Shown: positions 8,240 through 18,900, counted from the stretch's first letter. The stretch: 64,000 bases of DNA from Candidatus Fluviicola riflensis (GCA_002243285.1 CP022585.1:2096641-2160640), one strand, 5' to 3'. A program made the numbers and translations. Notes: a model not told the origin generated them from the letters alone.

Positions 8240-9652
8240 ATGAACATAGAACAGATTTATACAGGTTGCATCGCCCACGCGGCATATTACCTCGAAAGCA
8301 ACGGTGAAGCGGCCATTTTTGATCCGCTCAGAGAAGTACAACCCTACATTGATCGCGCTGCGGCTAACGGCGCAAAGATCAAGTATGTATTTGAAACTCA
8401 TTTTCACGCCGATTTTGTGTCGGGACACCTCGATTTGGCAAAGAAAACCGGAGCGAAAATTGTGTACGGTCCAACTGCCAAACCCGGTTTTGAAGCTTTG
8501 GTAGCTGATGATAATCAGGTGTTTGAAGTGGGCGCCTGCAAGGTAAAAGTGATCCACACACCCGGACACACGATGGAAAGTACCACTTACCTGCTGATCG
8601 ATGAAAACGGGAAAGAACACGGTATCATTACCGGAGACACGTTGTTTATCGGCGACGTGGGTCGGCCGGACCTGGCGCAGCATGTGATTGCCGAACTGAC
8701 ACAGGAAAAACTGGCCAATCATTTATTCGATTCACTGCGCAACAAAATTATGCCGTTGTCAGACGATCTGATCGTGTACCCGAATCATGGAGCCGGTAGT
8801 GCGTGCGGAAAGAAAATGAGCAAGGAAACGACAGATACACTAGGCCATCAGAAACAAACCAATTACGCCTTGCGAGCAGATATGACACGCGAAGAATTTG
8901 TGAAAGAATTACTCACCGGTTTAACATCTCCCCCGGCCTATTTTCCTAAAAATGTATTGATGAACATTCAAGGATACGATAGTCTGGATACGATTCTGGA
9001 GCGTGGTAATAAATCACTGTCGCCCGACCGTTTTGAAGCGATGGCGGAAGTCACCAGGGGGCTGATTCTCGATACACGCGCACCGGAAGTGTTTGCCAAG
9101 GGGTTCATCCCGAATGCCATCAATATCGGACTCGACGGCAATTTTGCCATGTGGGTGGGCGAATTGATTCCGGATATCAAACAACAGATCTTACTAATTA
9201 CCGATAAAGGCCGTGAAGAAGAAGCCATCATTCGGTTGTCGCGTGTGGGGTATGATTATACAATTGGCTACCTGGAAGGTGGTTTTGATGCCTGGAAGCA
9301 GACCGGACGCGGGATTGATCAGGTAGAACGGTTGTCGGCTGTTGAGTTGGAACAGATGATGCCTTCTGATCCGCTGATCATTGATATCCGCAAGAAAAGT
9401 GAGTTTGATTCGGAACATATCCTAAACGCGGTGAACTTACCGTTGAACGAACTCAACAACCGGTTTTTTGAGTTACCTTCAGACAAACCGTTTATCATGC
9501 ATTGCGGAGGCGGCTACCGGAGCATGATTGCAGCCTCCATCTTAAAGTCGCGCGGTTATCACAACTTCAAAGACGTGGAAGGCGGCATGGATGCAATCGC
9601 AAAAACAAGCATCCCTAAAACCGACTATGTTTGCCCCACTACGCTGCTTTAG
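8240..9652 (+). CDS. Persulfide dioxygenase-rhodanese fusion (CstB-like)
   Basis: The protein has 470 residues. Residues 1-230 form a metallo-beta-lactamase fold with THFHADFVSGH (metal ligands near H54, H56, D58 and H63), HTPGHT, GDTLFIGDVGRPDL and YPNHGAGSACG, the ETHE1/persulfide dioxygenase signature. Two rhodanese domains follow. The first (about 270-370) has DKGREE where the active-site Cys loop should be and is a pseudo-rhodanese. The second (about 375-470) has CGGGYRS with Cys422 as the likely sulfur-carrying nucleophile. This order is that of staphylococcal CstB, which oxidises persulfides to thiosulfate. The expected role is cytoplasmic sulfide or persulfide detoxification using a mononuclear iron. 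It is monocistronic, with its own -7 box and a terminator behind it. Confidence 0.88.
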   Translation: MNIEQIYTGCIAHAAYYLESNGEAAIFDPLREVQPYIDRAAANGAKIKYVFETHFHADFVSGHLDLAKKTGAKIVYGPTAKPGFEALVADDNQVFEVGACKVKVIHTPGHTMESTTYLLIDENGKEHGIITGDTLFIGDVGRPDLAQHVIAELTQEKLANHLFDSLRNKIMPLSDDLIVYPNHGAGSACGKKMSKETTDTLGHQKQTNYALRADMTREEFVKELLTGLTSPPAYFPKNVLMNIQGYDSLDTILERGNKSLSPDRFEAMAEVTRGLILDTRAPEVFAKGFIPNAINIGLDGNFAMWVGELIPDIKQQILLITDKGREEEAIIRLSRVGYDYTIGYLEGGFDAWKQTGRGIDQVERLSAVELEQMMPSDPLIIDIRKKSEFDSEHILNAVNLPLNELNNRFFELPSDKPFIMHCGGGYRSMIAASILKSRGYHNFKDVEGGMDAIAKTSIPKTDYVCPTTLL

Positions 9653-9766
9653 GCGGCTAATGGCTTGTGGATAGATTAAATGATTTTTCCCGCAAACGAA
9701 TGAAAATAAGTTTCCCTCTTTTTGAAAGTTTAGACGTGAATTCAGAATAGAACCCCAAACCAAAAA

Positions 9767-9790
9767 AAATCCCGGCTCTCACCGGGATTT
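9767..9790. terminator. Bidirectional hairpin terminator
   Basis: AAATCCCGG (9767-9775) pairs perfectly with CCGGGATTT (9782-9790) around a six-base loop, with an A-run before and T-rich bases after. It serves two convergent genes. Confidence 0.85.
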
Positions 9791-9806
9791 CTTAAGACCA
9801 GACTCC

Positions 9807-10388
9807 TTAACGGACCTGATCCGACTCAGAACTTGTCGTTAATTTATTCAGCGCTTCATGCCGGAACAACAAACCAGACACGGCGTATAATGTGGCAAAA
9901 AAGCCATTCACGTAAATAATCGAAGCTACGGAACTCTCCGGATATTCCTGCATGTTGGTCAGCAGTGCGATCACGGTGTGCAGTACTAATGTGAACGTCG
10001 TGGCAAACATCGTGCGCTCCATTCCTTTTGCGGTGAAATTGGAAAGAACGGTTCCGCCGATGATCACACCAATTACGGCGAGATACATCAGGTTTCCGGG
10101 ATTTGGCCCACTGCCAATCAATCCTACAGCCAGGTTGGCCCAAACCATCAGAAATGTAGTTCCGATTGCCCCCATTACCGCAAGTCGGTGAAAAATACTG
10201 TTGGTATAGCGCGTAATCAGCACAAACGAAAACCCTGCGCTAAACAGCAAAATGCCCATCACGATAAAATCTCCAGGCCCCCACTCCACTTCGTCAGTAA
10301 ACTGCATGGCGAGAAAAGGAATCATCAATAAGAGAATTGTTGCTATCGCAACTCTCAGGACTGCTTTGGATAAACTACGTTGTTTCAT
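9807..10388 (-). CDS. Multi-span inner-membrane protein of unknown function
   Basis: The protein has 193 residues and about six hydrophobic segments (near 10-28, 41-59, 70-90, 100-116, 128-146 and 155-175), with short loops and a basic N-terminus. Motifs such as FMVWANLAVGLIGSGPNPGN recur in uncharacterised Bacteroidota membrane proteins of this size, but no named family is recalled with certainty. It contains no catalytic residues that stand out. It is transcribed alone. Confidence 0.65.
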   Translation of the reverse strand: MKQRSLSKAVLRVAIATILLLMIPFLAMQFTDEVEWGPGDFIVMGILLFSAGFSFVLITRYTNSIFHRLAVMGAIGTTFLMVWANLAVGLIGSGPNPGNLMYLAVIGVIIGGTVLSNFTAKGMERTMFATTFTLVLHTVIALLTNMQEYPESSVASIIYVNGFFATLYAVSGLLFRHEALNKLTTSSESDQVR

Positions 10389-10566
10389 GATCTTTTAGTT
10401 TAAATTAAAAGTACTTTGTTTTTCAAAGTAAAGGATTTAAATTCATTAAACAAAACAAAATCAGAATAATTTTGAATGCTTGATGTCGAATTTTGAATGA
10501 GTTAACTCTTCTCAGCCGAGTAAAGTCAAGGTGGTAAAGGAAGTTTAATCGTCTTATACCAATCTC

Positions 10567-10600
10567 TTAATTCAACATTAAAAATTAAGCATTCAACATT
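10567..10600. repeat. ATTCAACATT dispersed repeat, copy 1
   Basis: The unit reads ATTCAACATT, AAAAATTAAG, CATTCAACATT. Two further copies lie in opposite orientations at 43182-43214 and 43295-43332. Each copy contains the 10-mer twice. Confidence 0.75.
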
Positions 10601-10885
10601 CCATAAAAAAAAGCAACCCCTGTTTCCAAAGATTGCTTTTCGTTTACGCTAATAAACTCATGTAACTATGTCCAATATCACCTGAGTTCAAGTTGAATGA
10701 ATAGTATAGTGATGGAGTGAAGCAAAGTTATGTCCTGAAAACGATTGTTCTATGAGTAAAAATACCTGAATTACCGGGAGCTGAATTTGTGCAGGCTTTG
10801 AGTTTATTAAGTTTGGTGAGTTACCAGAAGATCACAAAGAGACTAATACAACTGACTTTATGAACTTAACACCTATCCGTCAAAA

Positions 10886-10907
10886 GAAACTTTGTGCCTT
10901 GGTGGTT
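10886..10907. repeat. Partial copy of the caccacaaagg-type repeat
   Basis: AAACTTTGTGCCTTGGTGGT differs at only two positions from the reverse complement of the left arm of the large hairpin at 21341. Only one arm is present here. Confidence 0.5.
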
Positions 10908-10924
10908 TTTAGCAAGCCTATCCT

Positions 10925-10932
10925 TACCTTTG
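10925..10932 (+). promoter_or_regulatory. -7 box TACCTTTG four bases before the cvfB ATG
   Basis: TACCTTTG is followed by CCCC and then the ATG at 10937. The spacing implies transcription begins at or beside the start codon, so the mRNA is probably leaderless. The -33 element at 19 bases is TGG rather than TTG. Confidence 0.55.
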
Positions 10933-10936
10933 CCCC

Positions 10937-11791
10937 ATGAATATCGGACGCTGGAACACCCTGAAAATAGATCGTTTTACTCCACCGGGAGCTTTTTTAC
11001 TCGATGAAGAAGGAAATGATGTGCTCTTACCCAACAAATATGTGTTGGACGAGTACAAAGAAGGTGACGAACTCAATGTGTTCATTTACAAAGATTCCGA
11101 AGACCGGATCGTAGCAACTACACGGGTTCCCCTGATTCAACTCAACCAGTTTGCTTATTTGAATGTGCTGGAAGTAAACGTTCACGGCGCTTTCCTGGAT
11201 TGGGGATTGGAAAAAGACTTGTTGGTTCCGTTTCGCGAGCAACCGAAAGATATGGTTGAAGACCGGAAATACCTGGTTTACATGTACCTCGACGAAGCCA
11301 CACAACGATTGGCTGCTACCGCCCGCGTGATGCCATTTTATGAATCGGCAACGGGGGAACTGGAGAAAAATGCGGCGGTTGAACTATTGATCTGCGAAAC
11401 CACTGAATTAGGTGTAAAAGTCATCGTCAACAACAAATACAAAGGACTCATTTTCCATTCGGATGTACACCGGAAATTCAGATTGGGCGAACGAACCGTA
11501 GGTTATGTGAAAACCGTTCGCGAAGATGGAAAACTGGACATTCTCCTTCACCCTGAGGGCTATGAAAAAGTGGAGCCTTTGGCCAGAAAACTGATGCAGT
11601 TGATGGTTCAGAATGATGGATTCATTGCATTAACTGACAAGTCAGATCCTGCTGAAATTCAAAAACTTACAGGATGGAGCAAAAAGACTTTCAAACAAGT
11701 TGTTGGTAACCTGTACAAACAACGATTGATCGTGATTCACGAAAACGGAATGGCATTGATTGAAGAAGATGAAATGCCGGAAGCGGAGTGA
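10937..11791 (+). CDS. cvfB: CvfB-family S1-like RNA-binding regulator
   Basis: The protein has 284 residues. The N-terminus MNIGRWNTLKIDRFTPPGAF and the repeated S1-like barrels (about 1-60, 65-130 and 140-210; LEVNVHGAFLDWGLEKDLLV is a typical one) are followed by a C-terminal winged helix (about 220-275, LTGWSKKTFKQVVGNLYKQR). This is the CvfB architecture, three S1-like domains plus a winged helix that binds RNA. Characterised members affect virulence gene expression in Gram-positives; here the role is probably post-transcriptional regulation. The ATG matches the family's usual N-terminus, so the very short distance to the promoter box is unlikely to be a mis-called start. Confidence 0.85.
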   Translation: MNIGRWNTLKIDRFTPPGAFLLDEEGNDVLLPNKYVLDEYKEGDELNVFIYKDSEDRIVATTRVPLIQLNQFAYLNVLEVNVHGAFLDWGLEKDLLVPFREQPKDMVEDRKYLVYMYLDEATQRLAATARVMPFYESATGELEKNAAVELLICETTELGVKVIVNNKYKGLIFHSDVHRKFRLGERTVGYVKTVREDGKLDILLHPEGYEKVEPLARKLMQLMVQNDGFIALTDKSDPAEIQKLTGWSKKTFKQVVGNLYKQRLIVIHENGMALIEEDEMPEAE

Positions 11792-11792
11792 A

Positions 11793-11842
11793 AATGTAAA
11801 ATTGAAAAGTTTTAAGGGAGCTCCTCTTTTCAATTTTACATT
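11793..11842. terminator. Long bidirectional hairpin terminator
   Basis: AATGTAAAATTGAAAAG (11793-11809) pairs perfectly over 17 bp with CTTTTCAATTTTACATT (11826-11842). It lies between convergent cvfB and the LytTR gene. The stem is AT-rich and unusually long for a terminator. Confidence 0.75.
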
Positions 11843-11854
11843 TATAATTTTCAA

Positions 11855-12592
11855 TTAAATAGACATCATCTCCTTAAACTTGATCGCCTGTCTGCGCGAA
11901 ATCTCAACCTTCTCCCCTTCTTTTAATTCTACCTGCAAACCGCCGTTGAACCAGTTCTCGATCAGGGAAATCCAATTGAGATTGATAATAAACTTTCGGT
12001 TGGCACGGAAAAAATGTTCCGGATCCAGGCGCTCTTCCAAACTGTTTAGCGAACGTAAAATCAGTGGCCGGCTTCCTTCGAAGTAGACTTTTACATAATT
12101 TCCGTCGCTTTCGAACTTTCGGACCTTGCTCAGTGAAACATAAAAGCATTTCTCGCCGTCTTTGATAAAGATCGAATCGGTAATCGATAACGGACGTGAA
12201 GAACGATCCATTTTCGGCGCACCGGCACTCGACTGAAATTCGTCGTCGTTGGCCATAATTTTGCGCATCGTTTCTTCCAAACGTGCCGGATCAACTGGCT
12301 TCAACACATAATCCAATGCCTTAACATCGAATGCTTTCAGTGCAAATTCGTCATGTGCGGTTACAAACACCACTTTCGGAATTTCGTCCAGTTTTTGCAA
12401 CATGTCAAAACCGGTCATTCCCGGCATGTGGATATCCAGAAATACTAAATCGGGTTTCAACGCTTTGATTTTCTCAATGCCTTCTTCCGGATTTTTGGCT
12501 TCGTCAATGACTTCAATTTCGTGATAATCTTTCAGCAATTTCTTCAACTCTTCACGAGCCAAACGTTCGTCGTCAATAATAATCGTTCTCAT
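11855..12592 (-). CDS. LytTR-family response regulator
   Basis: The protein has 245 residues. Residues 1-120 are a CheY-like receiver with DLVFLDIHMPGMTG (phospho-acceptor near D53), the acidic pair DDER at 7-8, VTAHDE, and K103 in YVLKPVDP. Residues 145-245 are a LytTR DNA-binding domain (IFIKDGEKCFYVSLSKVRKF, RSLNSLEERLDPEHFFRANR). It overlaps the upstream kinase gene by four bases (ATGA), so the two are translationally coupled. It is the output half of a LytS/LytR-type two-component pair; its targets are unknown. Confidence 0.92.
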   Translation of the reverse strand: MRTIIIDDERLAREELKKLLKDYHEIEVIDEAKNPEEGIEKIKALKPDLVFLDIHMPGMTGFDMLQKLDEIPKVVFVTAHDEFALKAFDVKALDYVLKPVDPARLEETMRKIMANDDEFQSSAGAPKMDRSSRPLSITDSIFIKDGEKCFYVSLSKVRKFESDGNYVKVYFEGSRPLILRSLNSLEERLDPEHFFRANRKFIINLNWISLIENWFNGGLQVELKEGEKVEISRRQAIKFKEMMSI

Positions 12593-13629
12593 ATCACTTG
12601 TTCTTTTAATTCGATGCTGGCCGTTACTTTTCCGGCTCTTTCCTTCAGGGCAAAACGTGCTTTTATTCCATATTGCAACTCCAATCGCCGCAGCGTATTT
12701 TGTAATCCGATTCCGGTATCAACGCTTTTAGCCAATGTACCGTCGTTGATCACGCGGATCGTGACTGTAGTTCCTTCTGATTTTGTTTCAATCACAATGG
12801 TTCCGCCGGCAATCAGTTTCGAAATCCCGTGTTTAAAGGCATTTTCGACCAATGTCTGCACGATAAACGGTGGAATCGGGAAATCATTCAGTTTTTCATT
12901 GTGGCGGATCACAATCGATAACCGTTCTTCAAAACGCACTTTTTCCAGGTCAAGGTAATCATTCACAAGATCCAACTCATCTTTTAAACTCACTAATTGT
13001 TCTTTCCCTAAAATCAGCGATTTCCGCAAAAGATTGGAAAGCGTGGTCACATTTTCTTTCGCCTGGACAGGATCCAGATCAATTAACGCCCTGATGCTAT
13101 TCAGCGAGTTGAACAAAAAATGCGGATTCAGTTGCGAACGCAGGTTTTTCAATTCAATTTCGTTCTGACTGGCACTTAACTGGAGGTTTTTTACTTCCTG
13201 AACACGCGATTTCTGAAAAAAATGGAACGTAAAATAAAGTCCGTTCCACATCAAAAAGAAGATCGATAAAACGATGGCATTTGCGATCAATGGAAATAAT
13301 TCAAACGGTTTGGGATCGGTTTTGAACACCATCGAAAGCAATGAGCTCGACAACACCATTGTGATCGAGGCAGAAATACTTGCTCCTAAGATCCGTGGAA
13401 TCAACGGCCCGAGTTTTAAATTCAACCATCCCTGGCGAATAAAAATCAAACGCATTAGATGCGAGATGAAAATTCCAAGCAGAAAAAAAATAACATAGGT
13501 AATAACAAGGTCTTCTCTGGGAATTTCTTTTGCTTCCTTACTTGCGAAAGTAGAAACCATTAAAAACATGGTAAGCAATAGCCATCCAGTAATTTGTGCG
13601 ATCCAATAAAACCGTTGCCCTCTTATCAT
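12589..13629 (-). CDS. LytS-like membrane sensor histidine kinase
   Basis: The protein has 346 residues from MIRGQRFYWI. A longer frame to 13902 would cross the divergent gene's start and its own promoter. Four membrane spans lie near 11-27, 41-60, 82-102 and 113-135, then a short coiled coil. The His_kinase domain (PF06580 type) has LNPHFLFNSLN with H170 as the phosphorylation site, and the HATPase domain has TLVENAFKHGI and GIGLQNTLRRL. No extracytoplasmic sensing domain is present, as usual for this family. It signals to the coupled LytTR regulator. The start lies four bases after a perfect TAnnTTTG box, so the transcript is probably leaderless. Confidence 0.88.
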   Translation of the reverse strand: MIRGQRFYWIAQITGWLLLTMFLMVSTFASKEAKEIPREDLVITYVIFFLLGIFISHLMRLIFIRQGWLNLKLGPLIPRILGASISASITMVLSSSLLSMVFKTDPKPFELFPLIANAIVLSIFFLMWNGLYFTFHFFQKSRVQEVKNLQLSASQNEIELKNLRSQLNPHFLFNSLNSIRALIDLDPVQAKENVTTLSNLLRKSLILGKEQLVSLKDELDLVNDYLDLEKVRFEERLSIVIRHNEKLNDFPIPPFIVQTLVENAFKHGISKLIAGGTIVIETKSEGTTVTIRVINDGTLAKSVDTGIGLQNTLRRLELQYGIKARFALKERAGKVTASIELKEQVI

Positions 13630-13633
13630 AAAC

Positions 13634-13663
13634 CAAATGTAATCCTTTCGGTCTATTAGACAA
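13634..13663 (-). promoter_or_regulatory. TTG-N19-TACATTTG promoter of the LytS/LytTR pair
   Basis: On the minus strand, TTG (13663-13661), a 19-base spacer and TACATTTG (13641-13634) match the Bacteroidota consensus. Four bases (GTTT) then separate it from the ATG at 13629. Confidence 0.75.
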
Positions 13664-13759
13664 TCGCTGGTGCATAAAAGGTAACAGGATTGCATGAACG
13701 GTAAAATGAAGGGTTGAAAGTTTGCTATCTTCGGTACAATTATTGCGAAAACAGCAACG

Positions 13760-14666
13760 ATGAAACAATGGTTGACCGGTCTTTTCCTGATGTGTTCCTT
13801 CTGCGCGCTTTCGCAGCAATGGCAGCGTAAGCATTGGGGTGTCCAGGCGCAATTCACGGCGAATATCGGTACGCATAAAACCACCATTGGATTCAAGCTC
13901 AATAGTTATCTTGCTTTTGATTACGTTCAACTCAATGTTGGTACAGCTTACCGCTACAATGCGTTTAACCTCGGTCAGCGCGGCTGTTTTAGCGAATGGC
14001 GACACACAACCGGACTCGTGCTCATGGCAGGAAAGGAGACGAATCCAATCAATTTTAATTGGGATGGCGCATTGCACCAGACCAAACGTCCCTACTCTAT
14101 CGGATACGCGTATTTATGGTATTTTGATCCGCTGGGAACTTCACAACGTTCAGGAACCTGGAACATTGGCATCAAACGCGTGGATATCCAGTTTGAAAAC
14201 GATGTTTTCGGTGGACAAGCAAAAGACCGCTTTCGCACCGGAAACCTGCATGTAAGTTACCGCGATAGTTTGCGCAGTCTCGGTGTCGGATTGATGATCT
14301 GGACAGGTGAAACACGACACTCCATATGGAACAAAACGCCCCAGGACAGATGTCCGAGCGGTTACCGTGATCTGACGCCATTGCCTTACGGAAAATTGAA
14401 TCATGGTGTTTTATATGTCGACGGCCAGCATTTGATCGCTTACCGGCAAGTTGTTTCACTTTCTGTGGGCGACGACAGCGAACAGGTGCGGCATGTTTTC
14501 CAAAACCGTCTCACACATGATTTGATTCTTCTTCCCAAAAAGGTGGAACGCAACACGCCACACTACCCGCGTTTGAATGAAAAGGGCGAAATTATTTTCA
14601 ACCGTACTGAAAAACGCCCCGATCTGTTCTATTTCCAAACAGGGATTAATGATTTGTTTTTGTATT

Positions 14667-14668
<2 letters not shown>
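13760..14668 (+). CDS. Secreted beta-rich protein, possible polymorphic toxin type 23 domain
   Basis: The protein has 302 residues and a signal peptide (MKQWLTGLFLMCSFCALSQQ). The mature part is almost wholly beta, with many G-x-x-Y strands in the first half. The segment FENDVFGGQAKDRFRTGNLH (about residues 146-165), followed by LGVGLMIWTGE, resembles the LENDxxG...DRxRT pattern I associate with the Bacteroidota toxin-23 (Ntox23) domain; this rests on memory and no alignment was run. No immunity gene follows directly, since the next gene is pyrG. Alternative: an outer-membrane or periplasmic beta-barrel-like protein of other function. It is transcribed divergently from the LytS/LytTR pair. 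Confidence 0.55.
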
Positions 14669-16393
<1,725 letters not shown>

Positions 16394-16398
16394 CCAGA

Positions 16399-18393
16399 AT
16401 GGATAAAAATACAATCATCGGTTTATCACTGATAGGGCTTATTTTAGTCACTTTTACCATCTTTAATCAACCTTCCGAGGACGATCTTAAGAAGGAAAAA
16501 GCGAAGATTGAGGCTGCCAACAAAAAGAAAGAAGCAGCTGAAGAGGCCAAAGAAGCTAAAGCCAAAAAGGAAGATACCGAAAAACCAACTGCAACAGTTG
16601 CTGATAATGGTCTTAAACCGAAATTAGACAAAAAAGGAAAGCAGTTAGCTGACAAAAAAGGAAATCTGATCTACACCGATTCATTGGGTCATGACACGGC
16701 TCTTGTTGCAGCTGTAGCTACTCCGGAAACAACTCCAACAGCCGCTACAACTCCTGCTGCACCGTCTTTCAAAGCTGAAACAATTACCCTGGAATCAAAT
16801 AACCTGGTTGTTGATTTCTCTACAAAAGGTGGTATTGTATCTGCGGTTCAGCTCAAAGAATTTGAAACGTACCACGAGTTCGCGAAAAACGACAAGAAAA
16901 TCACGCCATTGTATTTGTTCAAGGAAGGCGATCAGGTCAATGAACTGGCATTCCCGCTCAACGGACAGGAATACACCACCGGTGAAAAGGAATTTACAGT
17001 TAAGTCGAAAAACAAGCACAAGCTTGTATTGGAGCACAAGGTCGGTGACGGTTCTATCGAATACATCTATACTTTGCACGATGGTTATGACTTGAAGTTT
17101 GCCATTAAATTCAATGGTTTGGGCAAACAAGTCCTGGCCAAGAACGTGATGATGAACTGGACTATGGCTTACCGCCGTACAGAACGTTTACTTTCCGAGC
17201 AGCGTAAAGTGTCGACTATTTGTTACCAGTTGAAAGACGAATCGTTCTCTTACCTGAGCGAGATGGCAAATGACGAAGAGAAAATGACACAGCCGGTTGA
17301 CTGGGTTGCATACAAACAAAGCTACTTCTCTTCTATTCTTCAGCCGGAAACACCTTTCGGCTCAAAAGGTACTTCGATGAAGATTACCAATTACACCGAA
17401 GACATGGAGCGTTTTCATACGCACATCAAACGTTACAAATCGTCATTTAACCTTGCGCTAAAATCGTCAGAAGACGGTACGGTGAACATGAACTGGTTCT
17501 TCGGTCCGAACGATTATACATTGTTGAAATCGTACGACAAAAACTACGATGATATGCTCAACTACGGTTGGGGATTGTTCCGCTGGATCAACTTGTACGC
17601 TGTTCAACCGGTATTTAACTTATTGAATTCTACCGGAATGGGAATCGGGATCGCGATTTTATTGCTGACCTTCTTCCTGAAATTGTTATTGATGCCTATT
17701 CAGTGGAAAATGTTTGTTTCCTCTGCTAAAATGCGCATCCTGAAACCGAATATCGATGAAATCAACGCGAAATACCCGAACAAGGAAGACGCGATGAAAA
17801 AACAGATGGACATGATGACGCTCTACCGCGAATCGGGGGCTTCTCCGCTGGCCGGCTGTGTGCCGATGCTCGTCCAAATGCCGATTCTACTGGCGGTATT
17901 CCGCTTCTTCCCTGCCACGTTTGAATTACGTCAGCGAGGATTCTTGTGGGCGGAAGATATGTCGTCTTACGATTCTGTTTGGGATTTCGGAACGTACATT
18001 CCAATGTACGGTGACCATATGTCGTTGTTTACGTTATTGATGTCTGTTACCACATTGGTTTACACCTACCTGAACAGCAGCAACGTTTCACAGCAACAGC
18101 AACCGGGAATGCCAAACATGAAAGTGATCATGTATATCTTCCCTATTTTGATGATCTTCTTCTTCAACAACTTCGCCGCAGGTTTGAGTTTCTACTACTT
18201 TATCTCGACGTTGATGACGATCATCCTGATGTTTGTGATCAAACAATTCTTCGTGGATGAAGAGAAATTGAAAGCAAAAATGGAAGCAACACGGATCAAA
18301 TCTTCTACGGCAGGCCCGAAAAAGAAAAGTAAGTTTGCTCAACGATTGGAAGATGCTCAGCGTCAGCAACAAGAAATGAAAAAACGAAAATAA
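16399..18393 (+). CDS. yidC: Membrane protein insertase YidC
   Basis: The protein has 664 residues. It has an N-terminal membrane anchor (IIGLSLIGLILVTFTIF), a charged Lys/Ala/Glu-rich and Thr/Pro-rich linker (20-130), a large periplasmic domain (about 135-385), and the conserved insertase core with five spans (about 405-625; GIGIAILLLTFFLKLLLMPI, SGASPLAGCVPMLVQMPILL). The C-terminus is strongly basic (KKKSKFAQRLEDAQRQQQ), suited to ribosome contact. It inserts inner-membrane proteins alone or with Sec. It is downstream of pyrG and ends at a strong terminator. The long low-complexity linker is typical of this phylum. Confidence 0.97.
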   Translation: MDKNTIIGLSLIGLILVTFTIFNQPSEDDLKKEKAKIEAANKKKEAAEEAKEAKAKKEDTEKPTATVADNGLKPKLDKKGKQLADKKGNLIYTDSLGHDTALVAAVATPETTPTAATTPAAPSFKAETITLESNNLVVDFSTKGGIVSAVQLKEFETYHEFAKNDKKITPLYLFKEGDQVNELAFPLNGQEYTTGEKEFTVKSKNKHKLVLEHKVGDGSIEYIYTLHDGYDLKFAIKFNGLGKQVLAKNVMMNWTMAYRRTERLLSEQRKVSTICYQLKDESFSYLSEMANDEEKMTQPVDWVAYKQSYFSSILQPETPFGSKGTSMKITNYTEDMERFHTHIKRYKSSFNLALKSSEDGTVNMNWFFGPNDYTLLKSYDKNYDDMLNYGWGLFRWINLYAVQPVFNLLNSTGMGIGIAILLLTFFLKLLLMPIQWKMFVSSAKMRILKPNIDEINAKYPNKEDAMKKQMDMMTLYRESGASPLAGCVPMLVQMPILLAVFRFFPATFELRQRGFLWAEDMSSYDSVWDFGTYIPMYGDHMSLFTLLMSVTTLVYTYLNSSNVSQQQQPGMPNMKVIMYIFPILMIFFFNNFAAGLSFYYFISTLMTIILMFVIKQFFVDEEKLKAKMEATRIKSSTAGPKKKSKFAQRLEDAQRQQQEMKKRK

Positions 18394-18414
18394 GTCAAAT
18401 CATTTGTCATTTGG

Positions 18415-18444
18415 AACGGGAGTAATTGTTGCTCCCGTTTTTTT
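18415..18444 (+). terminator. Terminator of pyrG-yidC
   Basis: AACGGGAG (18415-18422) pairs with CTCCCGTT (18432-18439), followed by a run of T. Confidence 0.9.
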
Positions 18445-18573
18445 GTGCCCGGCCCGAAGAGAGCGTAATATTACTCGTTTTTTAAGCATTCGTATTTATA
18501 CGCTAAAAACCATGTGATCAAATCGCCACCTTTGCAATAACCATATATTATTAACTGAATAATTTAACGAATT

Positions 18574-18852
18574 ATGTCAAACTTCGCTGTAAAGTTTGCC
18601 ACTTATGGAGCATTAAGTGGCGGAAATGAAAACCAAACACAAGCAGTCAATGTTGCTGTACAATTGCAAAAAGCGTTAGACGCTAACGATGGAATTGTGA
18701 ATATTAGCAATGCTACGCTTGGTCCTGATCCTAGTAAGGGGAATAAAAAACACTTTGGTGCTCTTGTAACTGTTAATGGCGCTGATCATTACTTCGCTTG
18801 CGAAGAAGGCCAAACAATTGATTTTTACCATTCGATTCCTCCAACCAATTAA
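18574..18852 (+). CDS. Small orphan protein of unknown function
   Basis: The protein has 92 residues, no signal peptide and no membrane span. The sequence is soluble and Gly/Asn-rich (ATYGALSGGNENQTQAVNVA; later HFGALVTVNGADHYFACEEG), suggesting a small alpha/beta fold. It is not recognised. It stands alone between two strong terminators, with a degenerate -7 box (CACCTTTG near 18528). The isolated, well-terminated position and coherent coding pattern favour a real gene. Confidence 0.65.
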   Translation: MSNFAVKFATYGALSGGNENQTQAVNVAVQLQKALDANDGIVNISNATLGPDPSKGNKKHFGALVTVNGADHYFACEEGQTIDFYHSIPPTN

Positions 18853-18870
18853 TTGGTTGCAAAACAAAAA

Positions 18871-18900
18871 AGAGCGAACGCATTCAAACGCGTTCGCTCT
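18871..18900. terminator. Strong bidirectional terminator
   Basis: AGAGCGAACGC (18871-18881) pairs perfectly over 11 bp with GCGTTCGCTCT (18890-18900), with an A-run before and T-rich sequence after. Confidence 0.9.

Larger units (their letters stand above)
10389..10936. other. Long AT-rich intergenic region with dispersed repeats
   Basis: This 548-base gap between two divergent genes contains no convincing ORF. It holds a copy of the ATTCAACATT repeat (10567-10600), a small hairpin AAAAGCAA/TTGCTTTT (10609-10616 with 10633-10640), a copy of the caccacaaagg-type repeat (10886-10907), and the promoter box of cvfB. It looks like an accumulation site for non-coding repeats. Confidence 0.6.

Noticed and set aside
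12589..13902. Longer frame of the LytS-like kinase
   Set aside because: The extension past 13629 crosses the kinase's own promoter and the start of the divergent gene at 13760.
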